This document shows positions 18,292-26,522 of a stretch of 64,000 nt of DNA, in pieces; position 1 is the stretch's first letter; each line of letters begins with the position of its first letter. A program made the position numbers and the translations under genes. The DNA comes from Bin87 sp965219925. Its GTDB lineage: Bacteria > Chloroflexota > Dehalococcoidia > Lucifugimonadales > UBA3495. Under the pieces are notes generated by a model. It made no database searches. It saw nothing but the letters and a program-made list of their open reading frames with translations, and had not been told where the DNA came from. Where the stretch lies: positions 3,224,001 to 3,288,000 of the forward strand of contig OZ244795.1 of assembly GCA_965219925.1 (NCBI GenBank), given 5' to 3'.

Positions 18292-19101
18292 ATGCCCACA
18301 GTAATTGATACTCATTGCCACGCCTCACCCTACTGGTTCGAACCCGTGGAGATTCTGCTTGATGAGATGGATCGGGTTGGCGTGGACAAGGCGGTACTAA
18401 CCCAGTTTTTCGGTGTTTTCGACAACAGCTATCTGATCGAGTCGGTCAAACGGTTCCCCGGTCGCTTCGCCATAATCGCGATTGTCGACCATACGCAAAC
18501 CGACGCCCCCGACCGGGTAGCCGAACTGCATCAACAGGGAGTTGACGGCCTGCGCTTCAACTGCGCGTGGCGCGCTCCCGGCGATGACCCTCTGGCCCTC
18601 TGGCGCAAATGTGCCGAGTTAGGCGTTATTGCCAGCGTCATGGGCACGGTGGAGCAATACGCCGATCCAGAATTTGAGGCGATCATCCAGGAATTTCCCA
18701 ACCTGACGGTGGTGATGGAACACCTGGCCGGTGTCGGCGCGTTCTTCGGGCCAGGCCGCTCCGACCGGGAACCCCCCATGGAAACCTACCAACAGGCTTT
18801 GGCGCTGTCCAAATACCCGAACGTCTATGTTAAGGTCCCGGGCCTTGGCGAATTCTGCCCGCGGCCGGTTCCCTTCCGCCAGCCGATACCCTTCGCCGAT
18901 GTTCCCCCACTGATCGAGATGGCCGTAGAGGCGTTCGGCGGTGACCGATTGATGTGGGGAAGCGATTTCCCCCCCGTGGCCAACCGTGAAGGCTATCGGA
19001 ACGCTTTGCGCCTCCCAATGGACATGATTGAATACCCCAGCTCCGAAGTACGGGACCAGGTGTTCGGCGGAACTGCCGTCAACCTTTGGGAATTCCGCTA
19101 A
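18292..19101 (+). CDS. Amidohydrolase (amidohydrolase-2 family)
   Basis: 269 residues from ATG 18292, chosen over TTG 18286 because AGGAG sits 8 nt before it. Metal-binding DTHCHAS opens the protein; VVMEHLAG and MWGSDFPP provide the later His and Asp. Fifty-four bp after the SDR stop and followed by another same-strand gene. Likely hydrolyses or decarboxylates a small cyclic or aromatic acid in the same pathway as the SDR. Confidence 0.87.
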   Translation: MPTVIDTHCHASPYWFEPVEILLDEMDRVGVDKAVLTQFFGVFDNSYLIESVKRFPGRFAIIAIVDHTQTDAPDRVAELHQQGVDGLRFNCAWRAPGDDPLALWRKCAELGVIASVMGTVEQYADPEFEAIIQEFPNLTVVMEHLAGVGAFFGPGRSDREPPMETYQQALALSKYPNVYVKVPGLGEFCPRPVPFRQPIPFADVPPLIEMAVEAFGGDRLMWGSDFPPVANREGYRNALRLPMDMIEYPSSEVRDQVFGGTAVNLWEFR

Positions 19102-19174
19102 GCGCCTCTATGGCCCTAATGGCTCCCGAAACTGCCCTCATAAACCCAATCGCAATTCAACAGGAGATCAGGTT

Positions 19175-19696
19175 ATGCCCAGGTTCGCAGTAGACCTCAA
19201 CACTCCAGAAGGCAGAAGTATCGTAGGCGGGCGGCCTTGGCGCGTCGCCCCAGGTCTGGTTCCGGGTGAACCCAACGAAGGATTATCCGCCCGCCTGCTG
19301 GCCGCGCCTCCCCGTCTGGCTGAATTTGACGATTCGGCATGGGAGGAATGCGACAACGTTCGCCAGAGTCTTTCGGAGGGTTTCACCTTTGCCTGGTACC
19401 GAATCAGCGTCACCGTACCCGCGACTATTGACGGTGTCGACGTCAGCGGGTCCCGGATCTGGTTTGAAACCAGCTTTGACAACTATGGCGAGGTTTGGGT
19501 GAACGGTGAAATAGATCGGGCATTCGGTAGCATCGTGGGGCTGAACGCACCCCACCGCGTGGAAGTCAGCGGCTCAGCCGAGCCGGGGGCCACCGTCGTG
19601 ATCGCCTGCCTCTGCCTGAATGGTCCGCTGGCTGCTCCTAGAGGCGGAATCTTTATGCGGTTTACCACCCTGGCATTTGAGGCCACGGACAATTAG
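19175..19696 (+). CDS. Small jelly-roll/beta-sandwich protein, function unknown
   Basis: 173 residues from ATG 19175 with AGGAG upstream. The pattern (WYRISVTVPATIDG, then IWFETSFDNYGEVWVNGE) resembles the galactose-binding-like sandwich found in glycoside hydrolases, where the 'vwvNG' strand is characteristic. Stand-alone here, with no catalytic domain and no signal peptide. Third gene of the SDR-amidohydrolase run; may bind a ligand of that pathway. Confidence 0.7.
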   Translation: MPRFAVDLNTPEGRSIVGGRPWRVAPGLVPGEPNEGLSARLLAAPPRLAEFDDSAWEECDNVRQSLSEGFTFAWYRISVTVPATIDGVDVSGSRIWFETSFDNYGEVWVNGEIDRAFGSIVGLNAPHRVEVSGSAEPGATVVIACLCLNGPLAAPRGGIFMRFTTLAFEATDN

Positions 19697-19722
19697 GGAT
19701 GCCACACAGCGTGTTAACATGA

Positions 19723-19750
19723 TAGGGGTGGGTTGGAAAATCCGCCCCTA
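19723..19750. repeat. Palindrome of the TAGGGGCG type
   Basis: TAGGGGTGG and CCGCCCCTA form a 9-bp imperfect stem. It resembles the larger palindrome at 21239-21268; the two bracket the DUF433 gene group. Confidence 0.55.
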
Positions 19751-19781
19751 CTAAATTTTCGTTGATATGGGGGGTGCACCG

Positions 19782-20306
19782 ATGACGAATTGGGCAAACT
19801 GCCCGACGGTGGAACGAGTGGCAGGCAAGGCCGGCGAGCTGTGGGTCTTCAAGGGCACGCAAGTGCCGCTGTACGCAATGTACGAAACGCTGGCGTCCGG
19901 CGGCGTAACGGTTGACGATTTTGCGGAGCGGTGCGATGTGGATGTCGAGCAGGTAGTGGCGACGCTGCAATACGAAGCGGACGAACTGCACGACTACCGG
20001 CTGGATTACACAGGCCGAGTCCCCTATGCGCGCAATCCCGATTCCGACCGGGTTGGCCCTGACGATGCCATGTGGCGCGCCTGCCCACTGGTTGAACAAG
20101 CTGCGGGCCGACTCGGCGGGGCGTGGGTTTTCAAAAACTCCCGGCTGGCTCTTTACGTCTTGCACGCGAATCTCGCCGGTGGCGCGACGATTGACGAATT
20201 CGTAAAGTGGTACGAAGGCGTCGAGAAGTGGCAAGTGAAAGCCGTACTGGAACACGCTGCAAAGGAATTGCGTGAAGACCTACCAGCTTATGCTGATACT
20301 CTTTGA
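19782..20306 (+). CDS. DUF433 family protein with two DUF433 repeats (antitoxin-like)
   Basis: 174 residues from ATG 19782 (GGGGGTG ribosome site); ATG 19767 would add five residues. Two DUF433 winged-helix-like units are visible: residues ~5-75 (GELWVFKGTQVPLYAMYETLA) and ~100-165 (GAWVFKNSRLALYVLHANLA). DUF433 proteins are VapB-like antitoxins often paired with DUF5615 PIN-like toxins, and a broken DUF5615 frame overlaps its 3' end. The antitoxin is intact while the toxin is not. Confidence 0.82.
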   Translation: MTNWANCPTVERVAGKAGELWVFKGTQVPLYAMYETLASGGVTVDDFAERCDVDVEQVVATLQYEADELHDYRLDYTGRVPYARNPDSDRVGPDDAMWRACPLVEQAAGRLGGAWVFKNSRLALYVLHANLAGGATIDEFVKWYEGVEKWQVKAVLEHAAKELREDLPAYADTL

Positions 20307-20641
20307 CCAAGGAACTCCTTGGCCCCTACGTCGCTATCTGACCGGGCACACTATCCACAGTGCCTACTGGCTCGGTTGGGATGAACTGCCTGACGGCGAG
20401 TTAGTTAGAAAGAGCGGAGGAAGAGGGTTTTGAACTGCTTATCACCACTGACCACAACCTGAGGCATCAACAAAACCCCGTAGGCAGGACATTGGCTATT
20501 CTGGTCTTGATGCACACCGACTGGTCCATTATTCAAATGAGAACTGGTGAAATCAGGGATGCCGTTAGCCAAATTGAACCGGGGGATTACTTAGAAATCG
20601 AGATACCGCCAATACATCGCCGGAGAGATAGAGACGCGTAG
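20290..20641 (+). pseudogene. DUF5615-family PIN-like toxin, frameshifted
   Basis: ATG 20290 overlaps the DUF433 gene by 17 bp. The first frame reads ILFDQGTPWPLRRYLTGH, then GWDELPDGELVRK and a TGA at about 20431. Shifting by one base at ~20413 continues AEEEGFELLITTDHNLRHQQ...LEIEIPP to TAG 20641. Together these give the usual ~115-residue DUF5615 protein, with FDQG and TTD(x)NL supplying the acidic PIN-like residues. A single extra A at AAAGAGCGG is the simplest lesion. It could be a sequencing error. Confidence 0.8.
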
Positions 20642-20663
20642 GGCATTTGAGAGGGGTATGACG

Positions 20664-21242
20664 ATGGCAAATTGGGACAACTGCGCGGCGTTGGAACGGG
20701 TTCCGGGATGGCTCGGTGGAGCGTGGGTTTTCGCTGACACGCGGCAACCCCTGTTCTCGCTGTATGAGCATCTTGCTGCTGGCGAGACGATGAAAAACTT
20801 CGTTGAGTGGTATGGCGTCGCTAAATGGAAAGTGGAAGCCGTGTTGAATCACGAGGCGAAAGAGCTGCGGAAAGCGCGACTCACTGATGAGGAAAACCGG
20901 TCGGTGAGTCTCGCCGCAGGCGATACAAAGGTAGAACGGGAGCTTGAGCAGGTCATACCAGACAATATGAGGAACGATGCCGGCGAATATATCTGCCCGC
21001 GTCATAAGGCTAGGCTCGAGAAGTCCGGAGGGACTCCGGTTATGAGTAGTGGCGTGCCGGTTTATTACTGTCCTTCCAAAGACGACGGCCCACGATGCGC
21101 ACTGAGTATTTCGCCGCTAATAGGAGTAATCCGGCCGGTTGGCGATAAGCGCGGCGAGATTCGTGTGGATGAGCTCCGCCCTATCTTGATGGCAGTTCAA
21201 AACGCGGTCCGAAATGGCGATAGTGGTGCATCAATGCCGTAG
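20664..21242 (+). CDS. DUF433 domain protein with Cys-rich C-terminal extension
   Basis: 192 residues from ATG 20664 (GAGGGG seven nt upstream; ATG 20658 is possible). Residues 1-70 are a DUF433 unit closely like those at 19782 (GGAWVFADTRQPLFSLYEHLA). The remaining ~110 residues are unlike DUF433 and hold ICPRH and YYCPSKDDGPRC, a possible metal site. No adjacent toxin follows. May be a regulator derived from an antitoxin; function unknown. Confidence 0.7.
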   Translation: MANWDNCAALERVPGWLGGAWVFADTRQPLFSLYEHLAAGETMKNFVEWYGVAKWKVEAVLNHEAKELRKARLTDEENRSVSLAAGDTKVERELEQVIPDNMRNDAGEYICPRHKARLEKSGGTPVMSSGVPVYYCPSKDDGPRCALSISPLIGVIRPVGDKRGEIRVDELRPILMAVQNAVRNGDSGASMP

Positions 21243-21268
21243 GGGGCGAATAATTATTCGCCCCCTAC
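21239..21268. repeat. Perfect 30-bp palindrome overlapping a stop codon
   Basis: GTAGGGGGCGAATAA is followed directly by its reverse complement, giving a 15-bp stem with no loop in DNA. It overlaps the stop of the DUF433 gene and lies between convergent genes, so may stop transcription both ways. Similar to 19723-19750. Confidence 0.75.
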
Positions 21269-21302
21269 CTTCAGGCTCTATGCCAAAGACACGAACTGTC
21301 GG

Positions 21303-22049
21303 TTAGCTGAGATGCCGCCCGTAAAAGGTGAACACTTCCTGCCAACCCTGATTGGCCGCCTCCACCGCATAGCTGGGCCGGTCAACGGCAACGAAGCCGT
21401 GGCCAGCGTTGGGGTACGTGTGGTATTCCCACGATTTGCCCGCCGCTTTGATGGCCGCGTCGGTCGCCTCCACTTCAGCAATGGACGGCCGAGCATCATC
21501 CTCACCAAACAGCCCCATCAACGGGCAGCTGAGATCAGACACGAACTCGATGGGAGCGTGTGGCATGGCCTCAGTAGGCGGCTCGCTGTCCCGGGGGGTT
21601 ACTCCGCCGCCCCAGCAATCCACCGCCGCGTCGATACCCTGCAGCTTGCACGCGGCCAGGAACACCTGCCGGCCACCGGAACAGAACCCGATGATTCCAA
21701 CTTTGCCGTTATGAACGTCCAGGTGGCGCAGATAACCAATCGCGCCGGCAGCGTCGCCCAGCGTGCGCGCGTCCGGCATACCACCCTTGTCACGGATGCT
21801 GGCGCTGTTGACCGACGGGTCGTCGCTCCCCTCGCGGTAGTGCAGGTTGGGCGAGATGGCAATGTATCCGTTGTGGGCGAATTTGCGGGCCATCTCCTTA
21901 GTTGCCGCATCCCAGCCCGGCATGTGATGGAACAACATCACCGCGGGAAACGGACCCGACCCCAGGGGTCGTGCCAGATAGGCGTTGATTCGATCACCGT
22001 CATGACCCTCAACCCAGACTTGCTCTGCTATCAATCCTTCGTATGCCAT
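21303..22049 (-). CDS. Dienelactone hydrolase family protein
   Basis: 248 residues, the usual size of this alpha/beta hydrolase family. The nucleophile elbow is GFCSGGR (Cys, as in dienelactone hydrolases), the Asp is in GEDDARPS and the His in NAGHGF. N-terminal AYLARPLGSGPFPAVMLFH matches the family. It probably opens a lactone or ester in the cytoplasm. Monocistronic on the minus strand, convergent with the DUF433 gene. Confidence 0.9.
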   Translation of the reverse strand: MAYEGLIAEQVWVEGHDGDRINAYLARPLGSGPFPAVMLFHHMPGWDAATKEMARKFAHNGYIAISPNLHYREGSDDPSVNSASIRDKGGMPDARTLGDAAGAIGYLRHLDVHNGKVGIIGFCSGGRQVFLAACKLQGIDAAVDCWGGGVTPRDSEPPTEAMPHAPIEFVSDLSCPLMGLFGEDDARPSIAEVEATDAAIKAAGKSWEYHTYPNAGHGFVAVDRPSYAVEAANQGWQEVFTFYGRHLS

Positions 22050-22209
22050 ATCCTGATCCCTCCGTTTGTTTTAGTGTGTAGTAATGGCGGTTTTCATATT
22101 GCAACGTTGTCAGGGGTTATGTCCAGCGTTGACGCTTTGAAGATTAAACTCCACTGCCCCGAGTGTCAAACGTCGATCCTACATACCCGCCGCCGCAGGA
22201 GCAAATCCT

Positions 22210-22980
22210 TCAATCGGTTCCGAACCCGGCATTTTCCAGAAAAGCTCGCAACATCCGCGACATCTGCACCTCGTGACTGGGCGCGAACGCCGTGAATTCC
22301 CTCAGATTCCTGGCAGATTCCTCTTCCGGATCGAATCGATCTCCCATCAGTTTGTAGTCCTGGTACAGTACGCGGTTCCAGATTTGCAATTCTTCCAGCG
22401 TCAGTTGCGGCTCGAATTGGAACCCGAATGACAATCCGCTGCAGAAAGCCATCGGAATGCGCTTGAATCCACCATCACGGCGCAACATGGTGCCTTCCGC
22501 CAACAACGTAGCGCCCGGCGGCGCCGAAAAGTATTCGCCGTGCAACGTGGGAACCAGTGGCGTTTTGATCTCGCCGAATACCCGGTTGCAGATGCCCTCG
22601 GCGGTGACGTCTATCTTGCGCAAGCCGAACTGATAACCCCCGGTTGGGGCCACAACCCCTCCCAACGACCGGGCCAACAACTGCGCGCCCAAACAGATGC
22701 CCATCACCGGAGTCGCCGGATTGCCGATGGTCGCAACCCGTAAATACTCCATCTCACGCCGCAGCGCCGGGTAATTATCGTTGGCAGACATCGGCCCTCC
22801 TAGCGAGATGATCAAACTCACGTCTGCCAACTCCGGCGCATTGAACTCGCCGAACTCCGGAGCGCCGTCAAATACAGGAACCGTCGTGAGGTGAAACCCG
22901 GCGTTCTCCAGCACCGCTCGGAAGTTGTTCCCCAACGTCTCAACCGCGATGTGCTGAATGACGACGGCCTGTTTGGTCAT
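22210..22980 (-). CDS. Class I glutamine amidotransferase-like protein, catalytic His lost
   Basis: 256 residues with the GATase fold of GMP-synthase-like amidotransferases: LGGPMSANDNYP, then GICLGAQLLARSLGG with the nucleophile Cys. The second half of the triad, normally F-H-P-E, reads FQFEPQ, so both the catalytic His and Glu are replaced. It probably cannot use the standard glutaminase mechanism. Start ATG 22980 overlaps the NUDIX stop by 4 bp (ATGA), so translation is coupled. Third in a run with the D-aminoacylase-family and NUDIX genes. Confidence 0.85.
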   Translation of the reverse strand: MTKQAVVIQHIAVETLGNNFRAVLENAGFHLTTVPVFDGAPEFGEFNAPELADVSLIISLGGPMSANDNYPALRREMEYLRVATIGNPATPVMGICLGAQLLARSLGGVVAPTGGYQFGLRKIDVTAEGICNRVFGEIKTPLVPTLHGEYFSAPPGATLLAEGTMLRRDGGFKRIPMAFCSGLSFGFQFEPQLTLEELQIWNRVLYQDYKLMGDRFDPEEESARNLREFTAFAPSHEVQMSRMLRAFLENAGFGTD

Positions 22981-23510
22981 GGCACATACTCCGCGCCGGT
23001 GGCGACGGCAAGGTCAGCCAACACCTTCATATCAGTCGGAAAAGCCAAAGGTTCCGGCGGAGCACCGGCATGGAACCAACCAATTTCGTCCAGATCGTCG
23101 GCCGCCCGAACGGCGCCACCGATAACCTTGCCCCAAAACCAGACACCCACTGTCAGCGCGTCAGGATTGTGAAAGTTGGAATGCACCGCAAAGACTTCAC
23201 CGATGGCTACTTCCAGCCCGGTTTCCTCCAGAAACTCGCGGCGACCGGCATCACGGATATCTTCGCCCCACTCCACGTAGCCACAGGGAATACACCACTC
23301 TCCGACGTTACCGCCGGCAGAGCGGCGGCCCAGCAGTATTCGCCCGTCTTCGTCCAATACAATCACTGCCACCCCCACCGCCGGGTTCCGAAAGTGTACG
23401 TAACCGCAGCCAACGCAGCCCGGTCGCGGCAATCCGCCTCTCTCCACCGTAGCCAACGGTTCACCGCAGCGTGGGCAGAAATGGAAATCGGGCGAAACGG
23501 ATTCCTTCAT
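22977..23510 (-). CDS. NUDIX hydrolase with N-terminal zinc ribbon
   Basis: 177 residues from ATG 23510; ATG 23534 would overlap the preceding gene. A zinc ribbon (FCPRCGEPL ... GCVGCGYVHF) precedes the NUDIX domain. The NUDIX box reads GYVEWGEDIRDAGRREFLEE then TGL, with all conserved G, E and REXXEE residues. This arrangement resembles NADH pyrophosphatase-like and ADP-ribose pyrophosphatase-like NUDIX proteins. The ATGA overlap with the next gene suggests an operon. Confidence 0.9.
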   Translation of the reverse strand: MKESVSPDFHFCPRCGEPLATVERGGLPRPGCVGCGYVHFRNPAVGVAVIVLDEDGRILLGRRSAGGNVGEWCIPCGYVEWGEDIRDAGRREFLEETGLEVAIGEVFAVHSNFHNPDALTVGVWFWGKVIGGAVRAADDLDEIGWFHAGAPPEPLAFPTDMKVLADLAVATGAEYVP

Positions 23511-23520
23511 CGGCCCCGGA

Positions 23521-25101
23521 TCAGGTCGTGGCATGGCCGCGACGCAGGGCACGCCCGGGCAAAACGCCGGTATTCTCACCCTTCTCGATCACTACCTGGC
23601 CATTGACTATCACGTACTCGATTCCGACCGGGTACTGCTTGGGATTCTCCCGAGTGGCGTGGGTCTTCACCGTGTCTGGATTGAATACTACGATGTCGGC
23701 CTTGAACCCGTTCCTAAGGATGCCCCGGTCGGGCAAACCCAGCCGCTGGGCCGGGAAGGATGTCATCTTCCGGATGGCCTCGGGCAGTCTCAGGTGCTGT
23801 TCCGCCCGCACGAACTCCGCCAAAACGATGGGAAAGCAACCGTAGGTTCGGGGATTCGGGTATTCTCCAAAAAGAATGGCATCGGACGCAATCATGCCGT
23901 ACGGATGCGAAACAAAGGCATAGAGTGTCTGGGCGTTGGTACCCAGGCCCACCGTGCTGATACCCAGGTTCTCCGAAATCAGCAGATCAAACAGTGCGTC
24001 AGCAGGCTCCTGGCCACGCATTTCAGCTATGTCCGCGATCAGGCGGCCGTCGTACTGCTGATTTTCGGGTTTGGTGAAATTGGTCAACCAGTTGTTGTGC
24101 AGCCGGGATGGAGATAATTCCCGCTTCATCCGTTCCCGGTCATCGGAATCCTGCAAGGCGGCCATCAGTCGCTCGGGACCGCCATCCTTCGCCCAGTGGG
24201 GCAGTCCGATAGTAATCGTTGTGCCGGAGTAAGGATAAGTGTAACAGTCGAATGTGCAGTCGATCCCTTCGGCCCTGGCGTCCTCTACCAGCCCCAAATG
24301 ACCCAGATGGCTGCCGGTGCCGGAAACACTCTGCCGATAATGGGTCAGATGAACCGGGATCCCGGAACGTCGGCCAATCTCAACCGCTTCGTGCCATGGA
24401 GCAAGATAACCCTGGCTCAACAGACTGGCCCGGGTATGGGTGTGGTAAATCCCGCCCATCGAAGCGGCGGTCTCCGACAGGGCAACCAGCTCGTCGGTGT
24501 CAGCGTAAGCGCCCGGAGGATAGTCCAGACCGGTGGACAATCCCCACGCACCCTCTTCCATGGCTTCTCGCACCACGGCCTGCATATCGGCGATCTCGGC
24601 GGCGGTGGCCGCCCGCTGATTCCACCCGACGCTCCAGATGCGCACCGGCGAATTGCCCAGAATATAAGCCATGTTGATGGCGACCGTTCCGTCGTATTTG
24701 CCCAGCATGTCCGCCACCGTCAGCCAGTCGGCCGGCATCGGTGGGTACCCGTTGAGCCCGGAATCCAGCCAAATATAGCGGTGCAATTCGTCCTGGGTCC
24801 TGAACGGGGCATGGGAAATCCCATCGATTCCAACTAATTCGGTGGTCACACCCTGCCGTACTTTGGGGTCGTGGTGAGGGTCACCCAGAATGGTCAATCC
24901 TGCGTGGGAATGCAGGTCCACGAAGCCAGGGCAAACCACGTGCCCGACGGCGTCAATGACGCGAACGGCGTTTCCCCGCAAGTCCGTGTCATCGCCCCGA
25001 TGCACCGATACCGTATCTCCGGAAACGGCTACTGCGGCATAGAATCCGGGACTGCCGGTGCCATCAATCACCTGTCCGTTGGTTATGAGGAGGTCAAGCA
25101 T
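23521..25101 (-). CDS. N-acyl-D-amino-acid deacylase family amidohydrolase
   Basis: 526 residues, matching D-aminoacylase family length. The N-terminal small beta domain (LLITNGQVIDGTGSPGF) leads into metal motif GFVDLHSHAG. Later HTHTR, HLTHYRQS and a C-terminal GLPDRGILRNGFKADIVVFNP complete the fold. Members deacylate N-acyl-D-amino acids or related amides with a zinc centre. First gene of the amidohydrolase-NUDIX-GATase run. Substrate not deducible. Confidence 0.9.
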   Translation of the reverse strand: MLDLLITNGQVIDGTGSPGFYAAVAVSGDTVSVHRGDDTDLRGNAVRVIDAVGHVVCPGFVDLHSHAGLTILGDPHHDPKVRQGVTTELVGIDGISHAPFRTQDELHRYIWLDSGLNGYPPMPADWLTVADMLGKYDGTVAINMAYILGNSPVRIWSVGWNQRAATAAEIADMQAVVREAMEEGAWGLSTGLDYPPGAYADTDELVALSETAASMGGIYHTHTRASLLSQGYLAPWHEAVEIGRRSGIPVHLTHYRQSVSGTGSHLGHLGLVEDARAEGIDCTFDCYTYPYSGTTITIGLPHWAKDGGPERLMAALQDSDDRERMKRELSPSRLHNNWLTNFTKPENQQYDGRLIADIAEMRGQEPADALFDLLISENLGISTVGLGTNAQTLYAFVSHPYGMIASDAILFGEYPNPRTYGCFPIVLAEFVRAEQHLRLPEAIRKMTSFPAQRLGLPDRGILRNGFKADIVVFNPDTVKTHATRENPKQYPVGIEYVIVNGQVVIEKGENTGVLPGRALRRGHATT

Positions 25102-25125
25102 GATGCGTTTCGAGAGATTTGCGAG

Positions 25126-25455
25126 CTAAACCAAAATCGCCAATGCCGCTATTCCTCCTCCTACCATAATGCCGGCTACGCTGATTTGAACGCCGACCAT
25201 CCATTTGATTAAGCTCACCTTCATCTCCTGCATTTCTTGGCGTAGCGATGCGTCAACACCTTTTATTTCTGACCTCTGCTCGGCGTTGGCGCTTAGCATC
25301 TCCGACCTCAGCTCGGCGTTGGCGCTTAGCATCTCCGACCTCAGCTCGGCGTTGGCGCTTAGCATCTCCGACCTCAGCTCGGCAATATCAGCCTTAGTCG
25401 CCAAGTGTTCATATACACCTTCCAACCGGCTCAGGCGTGCTTCAACAGTGGTCAT
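25126..25455 (-). CDS. Small coiled-coil membrane protein with 11-residue repeats
   Basis: 109 residues from ATG 25455. The N-terminal TVEARLSRLEGVYEHLATKAD is followed by three copies of an 11-residue unit (ELRSEMLSANA), a hendecad coiled coil. One C-terminal transmembrane segment follows (VGVQISVAGIMVGGGIAAL). It resembles the DUF1640/CCDC90-like class of tail-anchored coiled coils. Role unknown; possibly an oligomeric membrane anchor. Confidence 0.75.
   Translation of the reverse strand: MTTVEARLSRLEGVYEHLATKADIAELRSEMLSANAELRSEMLSANAELRSEMLSANAEQRSEIKGVDASLRQEMQEMKVSLIKWMVGVQISVAGIMVGGGIAALAILV
25278..25376. repeat. 33-bp coding tandem repeat, three perfect units
   Basis: Units at 25278, 25311 and 25344 are identical and end in a partial fourth. 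Each encodes eleven residues of the coiled coil on the minus strand; copy number may vary between strains. Confidence 0.85.
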
Positions 25456-25615
25456 TGCTCACACTCCAATGATCAACCAATAGGTGCGGCCAAAGGTTTC
25501 TATGCACGGGATTATACCTTACAATCGCATACCCATTTTACAACTGGTTGCGCCTCGCCCGGTTCACCCTTACACTGCCGGCGTTCCAACCTCGACTACC
25601 ATCATGGAGGCAGTT

Positions 25616-26401
25616 ATGAGCGAATTAGACGACCGCTACGAAAGCGGCCAGGAAACCCGTCGCATGTTCGGTGGAGGCGCGCTCACCGGCGGTTCCGCGC
25701 CCGGTGCGTGGGACATCGCCCCCGACCTCGAGCGCATACTTGGCGAAGCCCTGTTCGGAACCATCTGGAAACGCCCGGCGCTGACACCGGTGCAACGGGA
25801 AATGATCACGCTGTCCTCCCTTATTGTGTTGCAGCGCGAAGTCCAGTTGCGTCGCCACCTGAGCAATGCTCTCAACGTGGGCCTGACTCCCGACCAGATT
25901 GTGGAGCTGATTATCCATGACACCTGGTATGGCGGAGCCCCTGCTGGCATTACCGCGTTGAGCATTTGCAAAGGCGTTTTTGAAGAGCAGGGCGTTGACT
26001 TCACACCCGCGAGGATACACAACACCGACGAAGACCCGGACAGCCTGTTCCAGCGCGGTGATGAATACCGCCGCAACTATATGGGCGCTCAACCCGCCGG
26101 CCGGCCGGCGCCGCCTACGCAGGCGGAACGCGAGTTGGGTCGCATCACTGGCGAATATTATTGGGGAGCCACCTGGACTCGTCCCGGTTTGGACCTTCCC
26201 AGCCGCTGCCTGTGTACCATGACCTGTCTGGCCACGCTGGGAAGGGAAGGGCCGCTGCGGAGCCATATTCGCGGTGCGCTGAACATCGGCTTTACCCAGG
26301 ACCAGATCATCGAGGTCTTTGGGCACATGACGCTGTACTCCGGCATTCCATTCGCCCGCGGCGCCATGGACATCGCCAACGAAATTTTCACCAACGGCTA
26401 G
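25616..26401 (+). CDS. Carboxymuconolactone decarboxylase family protein, duplicated domain
   Basis: 261 residues from ATG 25616, chosen because GGAGG lies 5 nt before it. Two CMD repeats are visible: residues ~40-125 (REVQLRRHLSNALNVGLT) and ~160-260 (GPLRSHIRGALNIGFTQDQI). Neither repeat has the AhpD CxxC pair, so it is nearer to the decarboxylase branch than to the peroxidase-reductase one. Usually acts in aromatic ring-cleavage pathways; substrate unknown. Confidence 0.88.
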   Translation: MSELDDRYESGQETRRMFGGGALTGGSAPGAWDIAPDLERILGEALFGTIWKRPALTPVQREMITLSSLIVLQREVQLRRHLSNALNVGLTPDQIVELIIHDTWYGGAPAGITALSICKGVFEEQGVDFTPARIHNTDEDPDSLFQRGDEYRRNYMGAQPAGRPAPPTQAERELGRITGEYYWGATWTRPGLDLPSRCLCTMTCLATLGREGPLRSHIRGALNIGFTQDQIIEVFGHMTLYSGIPFARGAMDIANEIFTNG

Positions 26402-26413
26402 ACCCCGCCGCCT

Positions 26414-26452
26414 CGCCCCTCTCCCACTGGCAGAGGGGTTGGGGTGAGGGCG
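26414..26452. repeat. REP family B unit
   Basis: One palindrome of CCCCTCTCCC and AGAGGGGTTGGGGTGAGGG just after the CMD gene, within the 121-bp spacer before the defence-like operon. Confidence 0.7.
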
Positions 26453-26463
26453 GCCTCCCAAGG

Positions 26464-26492
26464 TTGACCGTATGTCTGCCCTCCCTTAGTAT
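26464..26492 (+). promoter_or_regulatory. Promoter of the GHKL-PP-loop operon
   Basis: TTGACC (26464-26469), 17-nt spacer, TAGTAT (26487-26492), followed by a GGGAG ribosome site before ATG 26523. Confidence 0.6.
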
Positions 26493-26522
26493 GGCAGCGC
26501 ACCATTGCAGGGAGAATCAACG

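Noticed and set aside
25278..25376. Possible CRISPR array
   Set aside because: Units are contiguous without spacers and are read as coiled-coil codons.
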